Part shown: positions 37,991-47,374 of the stretch, piece by piece
Position numbering within the stretch: the first letter of the stretch is position 1
Layout of the letters: each line of letters opens with the position of its first letter
From: Paludibacter sp.
GTDB taxonomy: Bacteria > Bacteroidota > Bacteroidia > Bacteroidales > Paludibacteraceae
Direction: 5' to 3'
DNA: 64,000 bases
Assembly: GCA_028692715.1 (NCBI GenBank)
Contig: JAQUWU010000003.1
Span: 1-64,000, forward strand
The notes under the pieces: generated by a model
What the model was told of the DNA's origin: nothing
Databases searched by the model: none
Seen by the model: the letters and a program-made list of their open reading frames with translations, nothing else
Translations under genes and position numbers: made by a program

Positions 37991-39223
37991 ATGGTCTTAA
38001 ATTATATCTGGGTTGCATTTTTGGTTATTGCTTTTGTGGTAGCCTGTGTACAATTTTTATTTTTTGGAAATACACAGATTTTTACTGATGTTATTCAAGC
38101 CGCTTTTGGTTCGGCAAAAACCGGTTTCGAAATTTCGTTAGGACTAACGGGAGTACTTTCTATGTGGCTCGGAATAATGAAAATTGGTGAAAGGGGGGGA
38201 GTTATTCAATTCTTTTCTCGAATGGTAGCACCTTTCTTCTCAAAAATATTCCCTGACATTCCAAAAAATCACCCGGTTATGGCAAGTATGTTTATGAATA
38301 TGTCGGCTAATATGCTTGGACTTGATAATGCAGCTACACCAATGGGATTAAAAGCCATGAAAGAACTTCAAGAATTAAATCCGGATAAAGACACAGCATC
38401 CAACCCAATGATAATGTTCCTTGTGCTGAATACTGCCGGACTGACTCTTATCCCTATTAGTGTAATGGTTTATAGGGCTCAGCTAGGCGCTGTTAATCCG
38501 GCGGATGTTTTTCTTCCAATTTTACTGTCTACATTTTTTGCAGCACTTACAGGTTTAATCAGTGTTTCAATCGTTCAAAAAATAAACCTATTCAACAAAA
38601 CCGTTTTACTTACTTTGCTTGGATTAACGTCCATCATTGCCGGAATTATATTTTTTCTTAGTGGTTTGCCAAAAGAGAAAATAGCAGATTATTCAGCTTT
38701 TGCAGCTAATTTCATCTTATTCTCCATTATCATTTCATTTGTATTAAGAGCTTTTGTGAAAAAAGTAAATGTTTACGATGCATTTATCGAAGGTGCGAAA
38801 GAAGGATTTCAAGTTGCTATAGGCATCATACCTTACCTTATTGCCATTTTGGTTGCCATAGCCATGTTCCGGGCGTCAGGAGCAATGACCGTCCTCACCG
38901 ATGGCATAACATGGTTAGTCGCCTTAACCGGCGTAAACACCGATTTTGTGGGTGCATTACCTACTGCATTAATGAAACCATTGAGCGGAAGCGGTGCAAG
39001 AGGAATGATGGTTGATACCATGACATTACACGGAGCTGACTCATTTCTTGGAAGATTGTCCTGTGTAATTCAGGGCTCAACAGATACCACTTTTTATATC
39101 TTAGCTGTTTATTTTGGTTCTGTTGGAATTAAAAACTCACGTTACGCTGTTGTTTGCGGATTATTGGCCGACCTTGCCGGAATTACTGCTGCTATATTAC
39201 TTGGTTATTTGTTTTTTCATTGA
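37991..39223 (+). CDS. Fused SpmA/SpmB-like nucleoside-recognition (Gate) membrane protein
   Basis: The 410-residue protein has about ten membrane segments and two Gate domains. The first half resembles SpmA ('LSMWLGIMKIGERGG', 'MFMNMSANMLGLDNAATPMG'), the second SpmB ('IPYLIAILVAIAMFRASGAM', 'ALMKPLSGSGARGMM', 'LSCVIQGSTDTTFYILAVYF'). In Bacillus these two proteins help dehydrate the spore core. Here they are fused in a phylum that does not form spores, so the role must differ; transport of a small molecule is plausible. It has its own promoter and a gap of 95 bases before ybeY. Confidence 0.88.
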   Translation: MVLNYIWVAFLVIAFVVACVQFLFFGNTQIFTDVIQAAFGSAKTGFEISLGLTGVLSMWLGIMKIGERGGVIQFFSRMVAPFFSKIFPDIPKNHPVMASMFMNMSANMLGLDNAATPMGLKAMKELQELNPDKDTASNPMIMFLVLNTAGLTLIPISVMVYRAQLGAVNPADVFLPILLSTFFAALTGLISVSIVQKINLFNKTVLLTLLGLTSIIAGIIFFLSGLPKEKIADYSAFAANFILFSIIISFVLRAFVKKVNVYDAFIEGAKEGFQVAIGIIPYLIAILVAIAMFRASGAMTVLTDGITWLVALTGVNTDFVGALPTALMKPLSGSGARGMMVDTMTLHGADSFLGRLSCVIQGSTDTTFYILAVYFGSVGIKNSRYAVVCGLLADLAGITAAILLGYLFFH

Positions 39224-39318
39224 GAGTGAGTTTGAATAGTTTATAAAGTTTTTAAAGTTTAAAAGATATATTGGCTTATCAATATGTTTTCTAAGATATA
39301 CATAAATAATACACTTAA

Positions 39319-39738
39319 ATGATTCAATATATTACAGAAGAAGTTCAACTTCCCGCTATCAAAAAAATAAAAATAAATCGCTGGATAAAAGATACAGCAT
39401 CATATTACAATAGAAAAACAGGTGAAATTGCCTTTGTTTTTTGTAATGATGAACGGATTTTGCAAGTCAACAACGAATATCTTCAACACGATTATTTTAC
39501 TGATATTATTACTTTTGACTACTCCGATGGATTAATAATTTCCGGTGATATGTTTATCAGTCTGGATACTGTTTCGAGTAATGCCAAAGAATTTAATGTA
39601 AGTTTTGAAGATGAATTGCATCGGATTTTAATTCATGGCATATTACATTTGTGTGGTCAGGATGATAAAACAGACGAATCTAGAAAATTAATGACTCAAA
39701 AAGAGAATATTGCGCTAAAAAAGCTCTCTGAATATTGA
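39319..39738 (+). CDS. ybeY: Endoribonuclease YbeY (rRNA maturation)
   Basis: The 139-residue protein has the conserved 'NNEYLQHDYFTDIITFDYSD' and the metal-site region 'HRILIHGILHLCGQDDKTDE'. The first two zinc-ligand histidines (HGxLH) are kept, but the third ligand position, His in E. coli (HGYDH-type), is occupied by Asp/Lys (GQDDK). I recall such a change in other Bacteroidota. YbeY acts in 16S rRNA 3'-end processing and ribosome quality control. Confidence 0.9.
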   Translation: MIQYITEEVQLPAIKKIKINRWIKDTASYYNRKTGEIAFVFCNDERILQVNNEYLQHDYFTDIITFDYSDGLIISGDMFISLDTVSSNAKEFNVSFEDELHRILIHGILHLCGQDDKTDESRKLMTQKENIALKKLSEY

Positions 39739-39860
39739 TAAAAAATCATATTTTTTATAGCTTTCGCCTTAAATTCCTATTAACTCCGTAATTTTGCAAT
39801 TTTTTGTTAAATAAAGCCAACCCCTAATAGGCTATTTATCATCATTTAAAAGATTATCAC

Positions 39861-39868
39861 TACTTTTG
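39861..39868 (+). promoter_or_regulatory. -7 element upstream of the DUF6089-type gene
   Basis: TACTTTTG matches TAnnTTTG. It lies 89 bases before ATG 39957. No -33 TTTG is seen at the right distance. Confidence 0.4.
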
Positions 39869-39956
39869 TTGCAGGATTTAAAATTGAATGATAAAATTAA
39901 AACACAAAAATTACGTTGTAAGTCTAATTAAATATACTCATACAAATCATGTGAAT

Positions 39957-40643
39957 ATGAAAAAAATTAGATTATTATTCATTTCTATTTTAATTTTCCA
40001 ATCGGTATTTGTTTCATCGCAAGTGCCGGACATACAAGTATACGAGGCTGAAGTAGGCATAAACGGCGGTGGATCGTTTTATTTGGGTGAAGCGAATAAC
40101 ATATTATTCAATAACATTCAGCCTGAATTTGGTGGATTTTTCAGATATTTACTAAATAGTAGAATTGCTTTTAAAGCAGAACTAACAAGTACATCTGTTT
40201 CGGGAAGCGGATTTAATAAAAATTCTATTTATATTGGAGACTTATTGGGCGAATTCAATTTCTTTGATTTAGAACAAAATCCCTATAAACAATTCAGTAA
40301 AATATATTCACCCTATATTTTTACGGGTATTAGCTTGTTTACTGATGTATGTTATGATCAAAAATTTCCCGAATTTGGAATTCCATTTGGAGTTGGTCTA
40401 AAGGTGAAGTTGGGGAATCGTTTGAATCTAAATGCTCAATGGACTGGCAGATTGCTATTTGCAGATAATATTGAAGGTACAGCAAGTATAGGGAATCATG
40501 ATCCGTTCAATAATCCGAACAATTTAAATGGGTCGAATACTTTTAATAATGATCTTATTTCCACTTTTTCAATAGGAATAAGTTACAATATTTGGAAAAA
40601 ACAGTGCGATTGTTTGAATCAAAATTCAAAGAGAAAAAGGTAA
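39957..40643 (+). CDS. DUF6089-type outer-membrane beta-barrel protein
   Basis: From ATG 39957 the protein has 228 residues and starts with a clear signal peptide ('MKKIRLLFISILIFQSVFVS', then 'SQ'); the earlier in-frame ATG (39888) would place 23 non-signal residues in front. The mature part is a small barrel with Gly/aromatic alternation ('YEAEVGINGGGSFYLGEANN', 'YIFTGISLFTDV'). Position just before uppS-bamA-skp fits the DUF6089 family, which I recall in that place in Bacteroidota. Function unknown; the context suggests outer-membrane assembly. Confidence 0.75.
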   Translation: MKKIRLLFISILIFQSVFVSSQVPDIQVYEAEVGINGGGSFYLGEANNILFNNIQPEFGGFFRYLLNSRIAFKAELTSTSVSGSGFNKNSIYIGDLLGEFNFFDLEQNPYKQFSKIYSPYIFTGISLFTDVCYDQKFPEFGIPFGVGLKVKLGNRLNLNAQWTGRLLFADNIEGTASIGNHDPFNNPNNLNGSNTFNNDLISTFSIGISYNIWKKQCDCLNQNSKRKR

Positions 40644-40661
40644 AACCTAACCAAAACTGAA

Positions 40662-41387
40662 ATGTCATCTTTTAAAGAAAAAATAGATAAATCACGTTTA
40701 CCAAAACATATAGCCATTATTATGGATGGCAATGGACGTTGGGCAAAAGAACGTGGTTACGATAGAATTTTCGGTCATCAAAATGGAGTCACATCAGTAC
40801 GTGAAACAACCGAAGCGGCAGCTGAAATTGGGGTTGAATATCTTACACTTTATGCTTTCTCCACTGAAAACTGGAGTCGTCCTCAATCGGAAGTTGATGC
40901 TTTAATGGAATTACTGATTGACACTATTGAAAGAGAAACACCAACTTTGAACAAAAACAATGTTCGTTTAATGGCAATTGGTGATTTAAGTCGCCTACCC
41001 GGAAGTGCTAGCGAAAAACTTCAACGTTGCATAAAACAAACTGAGAAAAACACCGGTTTAGCATTAGTATTAGCATTAAGCTATTCCTCCCGATGGGAAA
41101 TTACGAATGCGGTAAAAAATATTTGTAAAGAAGTTCTCAATGGAAATTTATCTATTGAAGAAATAAACGATGATATTATTAGTAGTCATCTAACTACCAA
41201 CACTATTCCCGATCCTGATTTAATGATCAGAACAAGCGGGGAAATTCGCATCAGTAATTTTTTGTTATGGCAAATGGCTTATACTGAACTCTACTTTACT
41301 GATATACATTGGCCGGCTTTTAAAAAAGAAAGTTTCTATAAAGCTATTTACGACTTCCAACAACGAGAAAGACGTTTTGGAAAATAA
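40662..41387 (+). CDS. uppS: Isoprenyl transferase (undecaprenyl diphosphate synthase)
   Basis: The 241-residue protein has '[17 protein letters not shown]' (catalytic Asp and Asn/Gly/Arg), '[15 protein letters not shown]' and '[20 protein letters not shown]' with the diphosphate-binding Arg pair. It extends farnesyl diphosphate with IPP to make the C55 carrier for peptidoglycan and other glycans. It lies 18 bases after the DUF6089-type gene and 49 bases before bamA, in an envelope-biogenesis operon. Confidence 0.96.
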   Translation: MSSFKEKIDKSRLPKHIAIIMDGNGRWAKERGYDRIFGHQNGVTSVRETTEAAAEIGVEYLTLYAFSTENWSRPQSEVDALMELLIDTIERETPTLNKNNVRLMAIGDLSRLPGSASEKLQRCIKQTEKNTGLALVLALSYSSRWEITNAVKNICKEVLNGNLSIEEINDDIISSHLTTNTIPDPDLMIRTSGEIRISNFLLWQMAYTELYFTDIHWPAFKKESFYKAIYDFQQRERRFGK

Positions 41388-41436
41388 TCCGGACAACACA
41401 AAATAATAAAAGTACTTCGTCACACTAAATATTCTT

Positions 41437-44028
41437 ATGAATTACAAAACGCTCTTCTTGCTTTCATTGCTCTTTATTTTCAACCAACTACTTGTAGCAC
41501 AATCCGGCGAAATAAACGACACAACCAACCTTCCGGTAATTGAATATTCTAACGCCGCCCCTAAATATGAAATTGCTGAAATAACTGTTTCCGGAGCCGA
41601 TAATTATGAAGATTTTGTATTGATCGGTTTTTCCGGTTTAGCAGTTGGTGACATTATTAATGTACCGGGAACTGCTATTACCAATGCGGTAAAACGTTTT
41701 TGGAAACAAGGGCTCTTCTCCGATGTTAAAATTTTAGCAACAAAAATTGAAGATGGTAAAATTTGGCTGAAAATTGATTTAAAAGAAAGACCACGAATCT
41801 CCGAAATAAATTATAATGGTCTAAAGAAAAGCGAAATAGATGATCTTGAGATCCGTGTTGGACTAGTAAAAGGGAATCAAATCACTCCAAATATTTCCGA
41901 CAGAGCCAAAACAGTTATCGAGAAATACATGGAAGAAAAAGGTTTTTTAAATGTTTTAGTAAACGTTTATCAGAAAAACGACCCCAAGAAAGCAGGACAT
42001 GTTATTGTTGATATAAATGTTGATAAAAAACTAAAAACTAAAGTACATTCTATTAATATTACCGGGAACAATGCTTTGACTTTCAATCAGATTAACAAAG
42101 CTATGAAAAAAACCAACGACAAAAACTGGCGTAACTTTTTTAGAACAAAAAAATTCGTAAAAGAAGAGTTTGAAAAAGATAAAGTTGCCCTTGTTGACAA
42201 ATATAACGAAGTCGGTTATCGGGATGCTTATATCGTTTCGGATAGTGTTGCTGCGTTTGATGAAAAAAGCGTTGACATCTTCATGAAGATAGATGAGGGG
42301 AAAAAATATTATTTTCGAAATATTAAATGGATTGGAAATACTATTTATCCTTATGAATACTTAGATGCTGTTTTAAATATTAAAAAGGGGGATGTGTATA
42401 ACCACAAAAACCTTATGAACAGATTACAAACGGATGATGATGCAGTGAGTAAGCTTTATCAGAACAGAGGATACTTGTTTTTTCAGGTAGATCCGGTAGA
42501 AGTTCAGATTTACAAAGATTCTATTGATCTTGAAATGAGAATGTTTGAAGGTAAACCGGCAACTATTAACGAAATTGGCATCAAAGGAAATACACGTGTT
42601 TACGAACATGTTGTTCGTCGTGAAATAAGGACTAAACCCGGTCAGCTATATAGCCAGGAAGATGTAATGCGTACCTTACGTGAATTGGCTCAAATGGGAC
42701 ATTTCGATCAGGAAAAACTGGTTCCAGACATTCAACCTGATCCTGAAAACGGAACAGTGGATATTACCTATCAATTAGAGACCAAAGGAAGTGATCAGAT
42801 AGAATTTTCGGCAGGTTGGGGTTCAACGGGTGTGGTTGGAAGTATTGGATTAAAGTTTAGCAACTTCGCTATTCAGAATTTATTCAGACCAGAAACATAC
42901 CGCATCGTACCTCAAGGCGAAGGTCAAACATTATCATTAAATGCGCGTACCAACGGCGATTCTTACTCATCATTTAGCTTATCGTTCCTTGAACCTTGGC
43001 TGGGAGGAAAACGCCCGAACTCATTATCAGCGTCGATTTATTATTCAACCCAATCGGCTATTAGTGAACGATATTCTAGTAACTTATCTAGTCTATACAG
43101 CAGCTATTATACCAGTGGCTATAGCAGTGGCTACAACAGCTCTTATATAACCGAAGTTGATCCTGAAAGATATATGCGAACAATTGGGGCTTCATTAGGT
43201 TATGGAAAAAGACTGAGTTGGCCAGATGATTATTTTACCTTTTATGGTGAACTTTCATATCAACTATTTATGCTGAGCAACTGGTATGCAGGATATTTTC
43301 CAATGACTGATGGCGCTTTTAATAACCTAAGTTTAAATTTGACATTGAGTCGTAGTTCCATTGATAATCCTATTTATACACGTTCTGGATCAGCATTTTC
43401 ACTTGGTCTAAAGATCACACCGCCTTACTCTTCATTTAATGGAAAAGATTATACTGACGAGGATATGACCTCAGCCGAAAGATATAAATTTATTGAATAT
43501 CATAAATGGACAATGTCAGGAAAAACATTTACACCTTTAACACCTGACAACAAACTGGTATTGATGAGCAGAGTAATGTTCTCCTACCTTGGTCATTATA
43601 ATGAAAACGCAAAATCACCATTTGAAGCATTTAATATGGGTGGCGATGGCATGTCAAGTTATACCAGTTATGGTACTGATTATATTGCTATGCGTGGTTA
43701 CGAAAGTGGGGCACTAACACCGGTAAATTCAACTACCGGAACATATATGGGCTATTTATACGATAAATTCACCATGGAGCTTCGTTACCCGCTATCCCTT
43801 GAACAATCGGCAACTATTTATGCATTAACTTTCGTCGAAGCCGGTAATTGCTTTAGCGGGATTAAAGACTACAATCCTTTTGACTTGAAACGTACAGCCG
43901 GTGTGGGCGTTCGTATCTTTTTACCAATGTTTGGTATGATGGGAATTGACTGGGGTTATGGATTCGACAAAGTAAATGGCACTACCAGCGGTAGTCAGTT
44001 CCACTTTGTTTTAGGTCAGGAACTATAA
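41437..44028 (+). CDS. bamA: Outer membrane protein assembly factor BamA
   Basis: The protein has 863 residues. The signal peptide ends near 'NQLLVAQS' (22). POTRA domains cover about 45-450 ('SEINYNGLKKSEIDDLEIRV', 'INITGNNALTFNQI', 'NEIGIKGNTRVYEHVVRREI'). The C-terminal Omp85 barrel starts near 'IEFSAGWGSTGVVGSIGLKF' and ends '...GSQFHFVLGQEL'. A Ser/Tyr-rich run near residues 545-570 looks like an extended surface loop. It folds beta-barrel proteins into the outer membrane. Two skp genes follow, whose products are the periplasmic chaperones. Confidence 0.95.
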   Translation: MNYKTLFLLSLLFIFNQLLVAQSGEINDTTNLPVIEYSNAAPKYEIAEITVSGADNYEDFVLIGFSGLAVGDIINVPGTAITNAVKRFWKQGLFSDVKILATKIEDGKIWLKIDLKERPRISEINYNGLKKSEIDDLEIRVGLVKGNQITPNISDRAKTVIEKYMEEKGFLNVLVNVYQKNDPKKAGHVIVDINVDKKLKTKVHSINITGNNALTFNQINKAMKKTNDKNWRNFFRTKKFVKEEFEKDKVALVDKYNEVGYRDAYIVSDSVAAFDEKSVDIFMKIDEGKKYYFRNIKWIGNTIYPYEYLDAVLNIKKGDVYNHKNLMNRLQTDDDAVSKLYQNRGYLFFQVDPVEVQIYKDSIDLEMRMFEGKPATINEIGIKGNTRVYEHVVRREIRTKPGQLYSQEDVMRTLRELAQMGHFDQEKLVPDIQPDPENGTVDITYQLETKGSDQIEFSAGWGSTGVVGSIGLKFSNFAIQNLFRPETYRIVPQGEGQTLSLNARTNGDSYSSFSLSFLEPWLGGKRPNSLSASIYYSTQSAISERYSSNLSSLYSSYYTSGYSSGYNSSYITEVDPERYMRTIGASLGYGKRLSWPDDYFTFYGELSYQLFMLSNWYAGYFPMTDGAFNNLSLNLTLSRSSIDNPIYTRSGSAFSLGLKITPPYSSFNGKDYTDEDMTSAERYKFIEYHKWTMSGKTFTPLTPDNKLVLMSRVMFSYLGHYNENAKSPFEAFNMGGDGMSSYTSYGTDYIAMRGYESGALTPVNSTTGTYMGYLYDKFTMELRYPLSLEQSATIYALTFVEAGNCFSGIKDYNPFDLKRTAGVGVRIFLPMFGMMGIDWGYGFDKVNGTTSGSQFHFVLGQEL

Positions 44029-44159
44029 ATAGAGTTAAGAATGATAATATGTAATTCGAAGTTTTAAGTTTTAATAATTTTAGCTCGAAATTTTTCTGGC
44101 AAAGAATTTGTATATTGATTTCCAACAGCAATAAAGTATAACCAAAAATAATAGATAAT

Positions 44160-44675
44160 ATGAAAAAACTAATTATTTCCCTCTGTTTATTAACAGGTTT
44201 TGTTTTTAGTGGAAATGCACAGAAATTTGCCATGTTAGACATGGAATATATCATGAAAAACATACCCGCCTTCGAAACTGCTAACGATCAATTGAATCAG
44301 GTTTCAAAAAAATGGCAATCTGAAGTGGAAGCTCAGATGCAGGAAGTACAGAAAATGTACAAAAACTATCAAACGGAACTGGTGTTTCTATCGGAAGATA
44401 TGAAAGTGAAACGTGAAGAAGAAATTGTTGCAAAAGAAAAAGCGGCACAAGAACTAAAACGCAATTACTTTGGAGCCGAAGGCGAATTATTTAAGAAACG
44501 CGAAAGCCTTATGAAACCAATACAGGACGAAGTTTACACCGCCATTCAGGATATCAGTAAAGAAAAAGATCTGGAGCTCGTTTTTGATAAGAGTTCTTCA
44601 ATGAGCGTTTTGTTTACTTCTCCAAAATTAGATATCAGTGACTTAGTTCTTCAAAAATTGGGATATTCAAAATAA
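44160..44675 (+). CDS. skp: Periplasmic chaperone Skp/OmpH family (first copy)
   Basis: The 171-residue protein has a signal peptide (about 1-20, 'IISLCLLTGFVFSGNAQ'). The mature part has the short N-terminal strand 'KFAMLDMEYIMKNIPAFETA', a long charged coiled-coil arm (about 40-125) and the C-terminal strands 'LVFDKSSSMSVLFTSPKLDI'. Skp trimers hold unfolded outer-membrane proteins for BamA. It lies 131 bases after bamA; a second copy follows 62 bases later. Confidence 0.92.
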   Translation: MKKLIISLCLLTGFVFSGNAQKFAMLDMEYIMKNIPAFETANDQLNQVSKKWQSEVEAQMQEVQKMYKNYQTELVFLSEDMKVKREEEIVAKEKAAQELKRNYFGAEGELFKKRESLMKPIQDEVYTAIQDISKEKDLELVFDKSSSMSVLFTSPKLDISDLVLQKLGYSK

Positions 44676-44688
44676 ATTTTTACTTTTG
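44658..44688 (+). promoter_or_regulatory. Internal promoter before the second skp
   Basis: TTG at 44658-44660, a 20-base spacer and TACTTTTG at 44681-44688. It overlaps the end of the first skp and lies 50 bases before the ATG at 44738, so the second copy can be made independently. Confidence 0.6.
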
Positions 44689-44737
44689 CACACCATTTTA
44701 ATAATTTCGAATATAAACAAATAAAAATAAAATCATC

Positions 44738-45244
44738 ATGTTAAAGAAAATTGCCCTCGTATTGCTTTTTGCTCTTCCTATTAGTTTAATGGCTCAGGAT
44801 GTTAAGTTGGGACATACAAACTCTCAGGAAATCTTATCTCTTATGCCAGAACGAACAACAATTGAGAAAACTATCAACGATTTACAAACTCAATGGGAAA
44901 ACGAATTGGTAAAAATGCGTGAAGAGTACTACGCAAAAATTAAAGAATTTCAGGAAAAACAAGCAACAATGCCTGAAAGTATTAAAACCGCTCGTCAAAG
45001 TGAATTATCTGACCTTGAACAACGTATTACTACTTTCAATCAAACTGCCAGTACTGACATCCAGAAAAAACAACAAGAATTGTTTTCCCCTGTTATTGAA
45101 AAAGTAAAAAAAGCAATCAACGAAGTAGGTACTGAAAACAATTACTTATACATATTTGATTTAGGTGCTCAAAGCATAATTTATCAGTCACCTAAATCTA
45201 ATGATGTAACTGCATTAGTTAAGAAAAAATTGGGTTTAAAATAA
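44738..45244 (+). CDS. Periplasmic chaperone Skp/OmpH family (second copy)
   Basis: The 168-residue paralogue has a signal peptide (1-19, 'IALVLLFALPISLMAQ'), 'DVKLGHTNSQEILSLMPERT', a coiled-coil arm (about 38-120) and the C-terminal 'YIFDLGAQSIIYQSPKSNDV'. Tandem skp genes after bamA are common in Bacteroidota. It has its own promoter and a terminator at 45287-45321. Confidence 0.92.
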   Translation: MLKKIALVLLFALPISLMAQDVKLGHTNSQEILSLMPERTTIEKTINDLQTQWENELVKMREEYYAKIKEFQEKQATMPESIKTARQSELSDLEQRITTFNQTASTDIQKKQQELFSPVIEKVKKAINEVGTENNYLYIFDLGAQSIIYQSPKSNDVTALVKKKLGLK

Positions 45245-45286
45245 ATTCAATAAATCTGAACAATTGTTCAGTATAAAGCATTTAAT

Positions 45287-45321
45287 AGGAAAAAGGAGGA
45301 GTTTTAGCTTCTCCTTTTCCT
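45287..45321 (+). terminator. Intrinsic terminator after the second skp
   Basis: AGGAAAAAGGAGGA (45287-45300) pairs with TTCTCCTTTTCCT (45309-45321), with small mismatches. It ends the bamA-skp unit and lies 21 bases before the next ATG. Confidence 0.75.
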
Positions 45322-45342
45322 GTTTATAAATTCGAGAAAAGT

Positions 45343-46095
45343 ATGAACCGTCCTGTTAAGTCACTATTACTTTTATTGCTTATACTAAATACTGTTACTC
45401 TTTCATCTCCGTTAGCTGCTCAAACAAAATACAGCAAAACAATTTATAATGCTTTTATTTCCGGAGACTTTAGTATATGGTTAAGCATTATAAATACAAT
45501 AGAGCATAGCAATGAAGCTCTTACAAATGACCAAGAACTTGAACTTGTAAGCTACTATTATGGCTATGTGAGTCATTTAATCAGAAATAATGAATATGAT
45601 AAAGCTCTTGCGATTTTACCAAAAGGAGACAAACATATTGCTAATATTCTAAAAGATTCTCCATTAAATCCAACTGCACATTCTTATAAAGCATCATTTT
45701 TGGGTTTTCGAATTTCAATAAGTAAATTTAAAGCTTTTACGCTGGGTGCTGAAAGTACAGAAAATATTGATGTCGCATTAAAAACAGATCCGAATAATAT
45801 TCAGGCTTTGGTCGATAAGGGCAACTCCCTATTTCATTTACCGGGCATTTTTGGGGGCGACAAAGTTGAAGCGATGAGATTGTATTTAAAAGCTATGAAA
45901 TTAATGGAACAAACTGGTAAAACAGAAGAAAATTGGTTTTATTTAAATTTACTTACCATAATAGGAAAATCATATATGAAACTGGACAAACTACCCGAAG
46001 CAAAACTTAGTTTTGAGAAAGCATTACGAAAAGAGCCTGATTATATGATAGTGAAAACAGTATTGTACCCCAATTTACTAAAAATAATGCATTGA
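45343..46095 (+). CDS. Secreted TPR-repeat protein, function unknown
   Basis: The 250-residue protein has a signal peptide (about 1-26, 'LLLLLLILNTVTLSSPLAAQ'). The rest is helical. A clear TPR motif lies at about 200-233 ('IGKSYMKLDKLPEAKLSFEK'), with weaker ones around 68-100 and 145-185. 'NSLFHLPGIFGGDKVEAMRL' resembles periplasmic TPR proteins in which a GG-loop connects helices. It probably binds another protein in the periplasm. It stands alone between terminators; no partner is suggested. Confidence 0.7.
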   Translation: MNRPVKSLLLLLLILNTVTLSSPLAAQTKYSKTIYNAFISGDFSIWLSIINTIEHSNEALTNDQELELVSYYYGYVSHLIRNNEYDKALAILPKGDKHIANILKDSPLNPTAHSYKASFLGFRISISKFKAFTLGAESTENIDVALKTDPNNIQALVDKGNSLFHLPGIFGGDKVEAMRLYLKAMKLMEQTGKTEENWFYLNLLTIIGKSYMKLDKLPEAKLSFEKALRKEPDYMIVKTVLYPNLLKIMH

Positions 46096-46261
46096 AATTT
46101 AACCGCAAGGATTATAGGTAATTGGATATTTCCCGTAGAACCAACATATTTGTTTACATTTTAAGAATCCTCTGGGAGTAATATTTTCAGAAATTAAATT
46201 TCCCATTTTCGAACAATAACTAGAAGACAGTTGTTTTGATGCTAAATTAAAACATAAAAAT

Positions 46262-46822
46262 ATGAGTAAAATAATTTCAATACTATTAATATCACTATTA
46301 AGTATTTCAACTAGTTATTCAACCGAAAAAAAATCAAATATGAACATTTATCAATTTAATGCCAAAACACTTCAAGGGAAAGAAATTAGTTTGAACGAAT
46401 ACAAAGGGAAAGTAATTTTAATAGTAAATACAGCCAGTAAATGTGGATTTACACCACAATTCGAAGGATTGGAAAAACTATACAAAACCTATAAAGATAA
46501 AGGACTGGTTATTTTAGGATTTCCTTGTAATCAGTTTGCTAATCAGGAGCCCGGAACCGCCGAAGATATTTCAAACTTCTGTACAGCAAATTACGGAGTC
46601 AGTTTTCCAATGTTTATGAAAATAGATGTTAATGGAAAAAATGCTGATCCAATTTATAAATATCTGAAAGATGTGCTCCCGGGCACATTTGGCGATAGTA
46701 TTAAGTGGAACTTTACTAAATTCTTAATCAACAAACAAGGGATACCTGTTGAACGATATGCCCCAACAACCAAACCAGCTAGTATTGAGGATGATATTAA
46801 AAAATTGCTTGCTGAAAAGTAG
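46262..46822 (+). CDS. Glutathione peroxidase-family thiol peroxidase
   Basis: The 186-residue protein has a signal peptide (about 1-21, 'SKIISILLISLLSISTSYS'). The peroxidatic Cys is in 'NTASKCGFTPQFEGLEKLY', followed by 'FPCNQFANQEPG' (resolving Cys and catalytic Gln) and 'WNFTKFLI' (catalytic Trp/Asn). Cys rather than selenocysteine, with a second Cys in the FPCNQF motif, suggests a thioredoxin-dependent enzyme. It is exported, so it would detoxify peroxides in the periplasm. Single gene with terminator. Confidence 0.9.
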   Translation: MSKIISILLISLLSISTSYSTEKKSNMNIYQFNAKTLQGKEISLNEYKGKVILIVNTASKCGFTPQFEGLEKLYKTYKDKGLVILGFPCNQFANQEPGTAEDISNFCTANYGVSFPMFMKIDVNGKNADPIYKYLKDVLPGTFGDSIKWNFTKFLINKQGIPVERYAPTTKPASIEDDIKKLLAEK

Positions 46823-46844
46823 AAATTGAAATTACAACATAGTT

Positions 46845-46881
46845 AAGAAGAGTCTTTTTTAATAAAGAACTCTTCTTTTTT
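46845..46881 (+). terminator. Intrinsic terminator after the glutathione peroxidase gene
   Basis: AAGAAGAGT (46845-46853) pairs with ACTCTTCTT (46869-46877) and is followed by more T. Confidence 0.75.
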
Positions 46882-46975
46882 GTTAATGCCAAATATATTT
46901 TTTATCTTTACGCCATGTTCACATAGTATAGTTCTAATTCTTCAAATAACTATTAACCCTTTAAATCAAATTTTT

Positions 46976-47374
46976 ATGAGAAAACTTAAAGCATTTATGT
47001 TGTTTGCAATTGTACTTTTTATTGCAGCATGTTCTAGTAGTAACACACCTGAAAGTGTTGCTGAAAGTTTTAGTAAGGCACTATATACTGCCAACTTTGA
47101 TGGAGCAAAATCTTATTGCACAGAAGACAGTAAACAAGCGGTAGATTTTGTAGCAGCCTTCGCCACTGAAAAAGTAGCTGATATGAAAAAAGCTGACATT
47201 AAATTCTTAGCAAAAGATGTAAAATTGTCAGAAGATGGTAACTCTGCTACTATTGATGCTGTAATTATGGGTGCAATCGACTTGAAAGATGGCGAAGTAC
47301 AGGATTCAACCAACACAAAACTTCACATGGTAAAACAAGATGAAAAGTGGCTTGTCGATTTCAAACTGAAATAA
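46976..47374 (+). CDS. DUF4878-type lipoprotein
   Basis: From ATG 46976 the protein has 132 residues; the earlier in-frame start (46880) lies in the preceding terminator and is rejected. It begins with a lipoprotein signal ('LKAFMLFAIVLFIAACSSSN', lipobox Cys near 19). The mature part, 'TPESVAESFSKALYTANFDG' to the C-terminal 'VKQDEKWLVDFKLK', has the cystatin/NTF2-like layout of DUF4878. Probably membrane-anchored and periplasmic; function unknown. The next gene starts in or right after its last codons. Confidence 0.8.
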   Translation: MRKLKAFMLFAIVLFIAACSSSNTPESVAESFSKALYTANFDGAKSYCTEDSKQAVDFVAAFATEKVADMKKADIKFLAKDVKLSEDGNSATIDAVIMGAIDLKDGEVQDSTNTKLHMVKQDEKWLVDFKLK

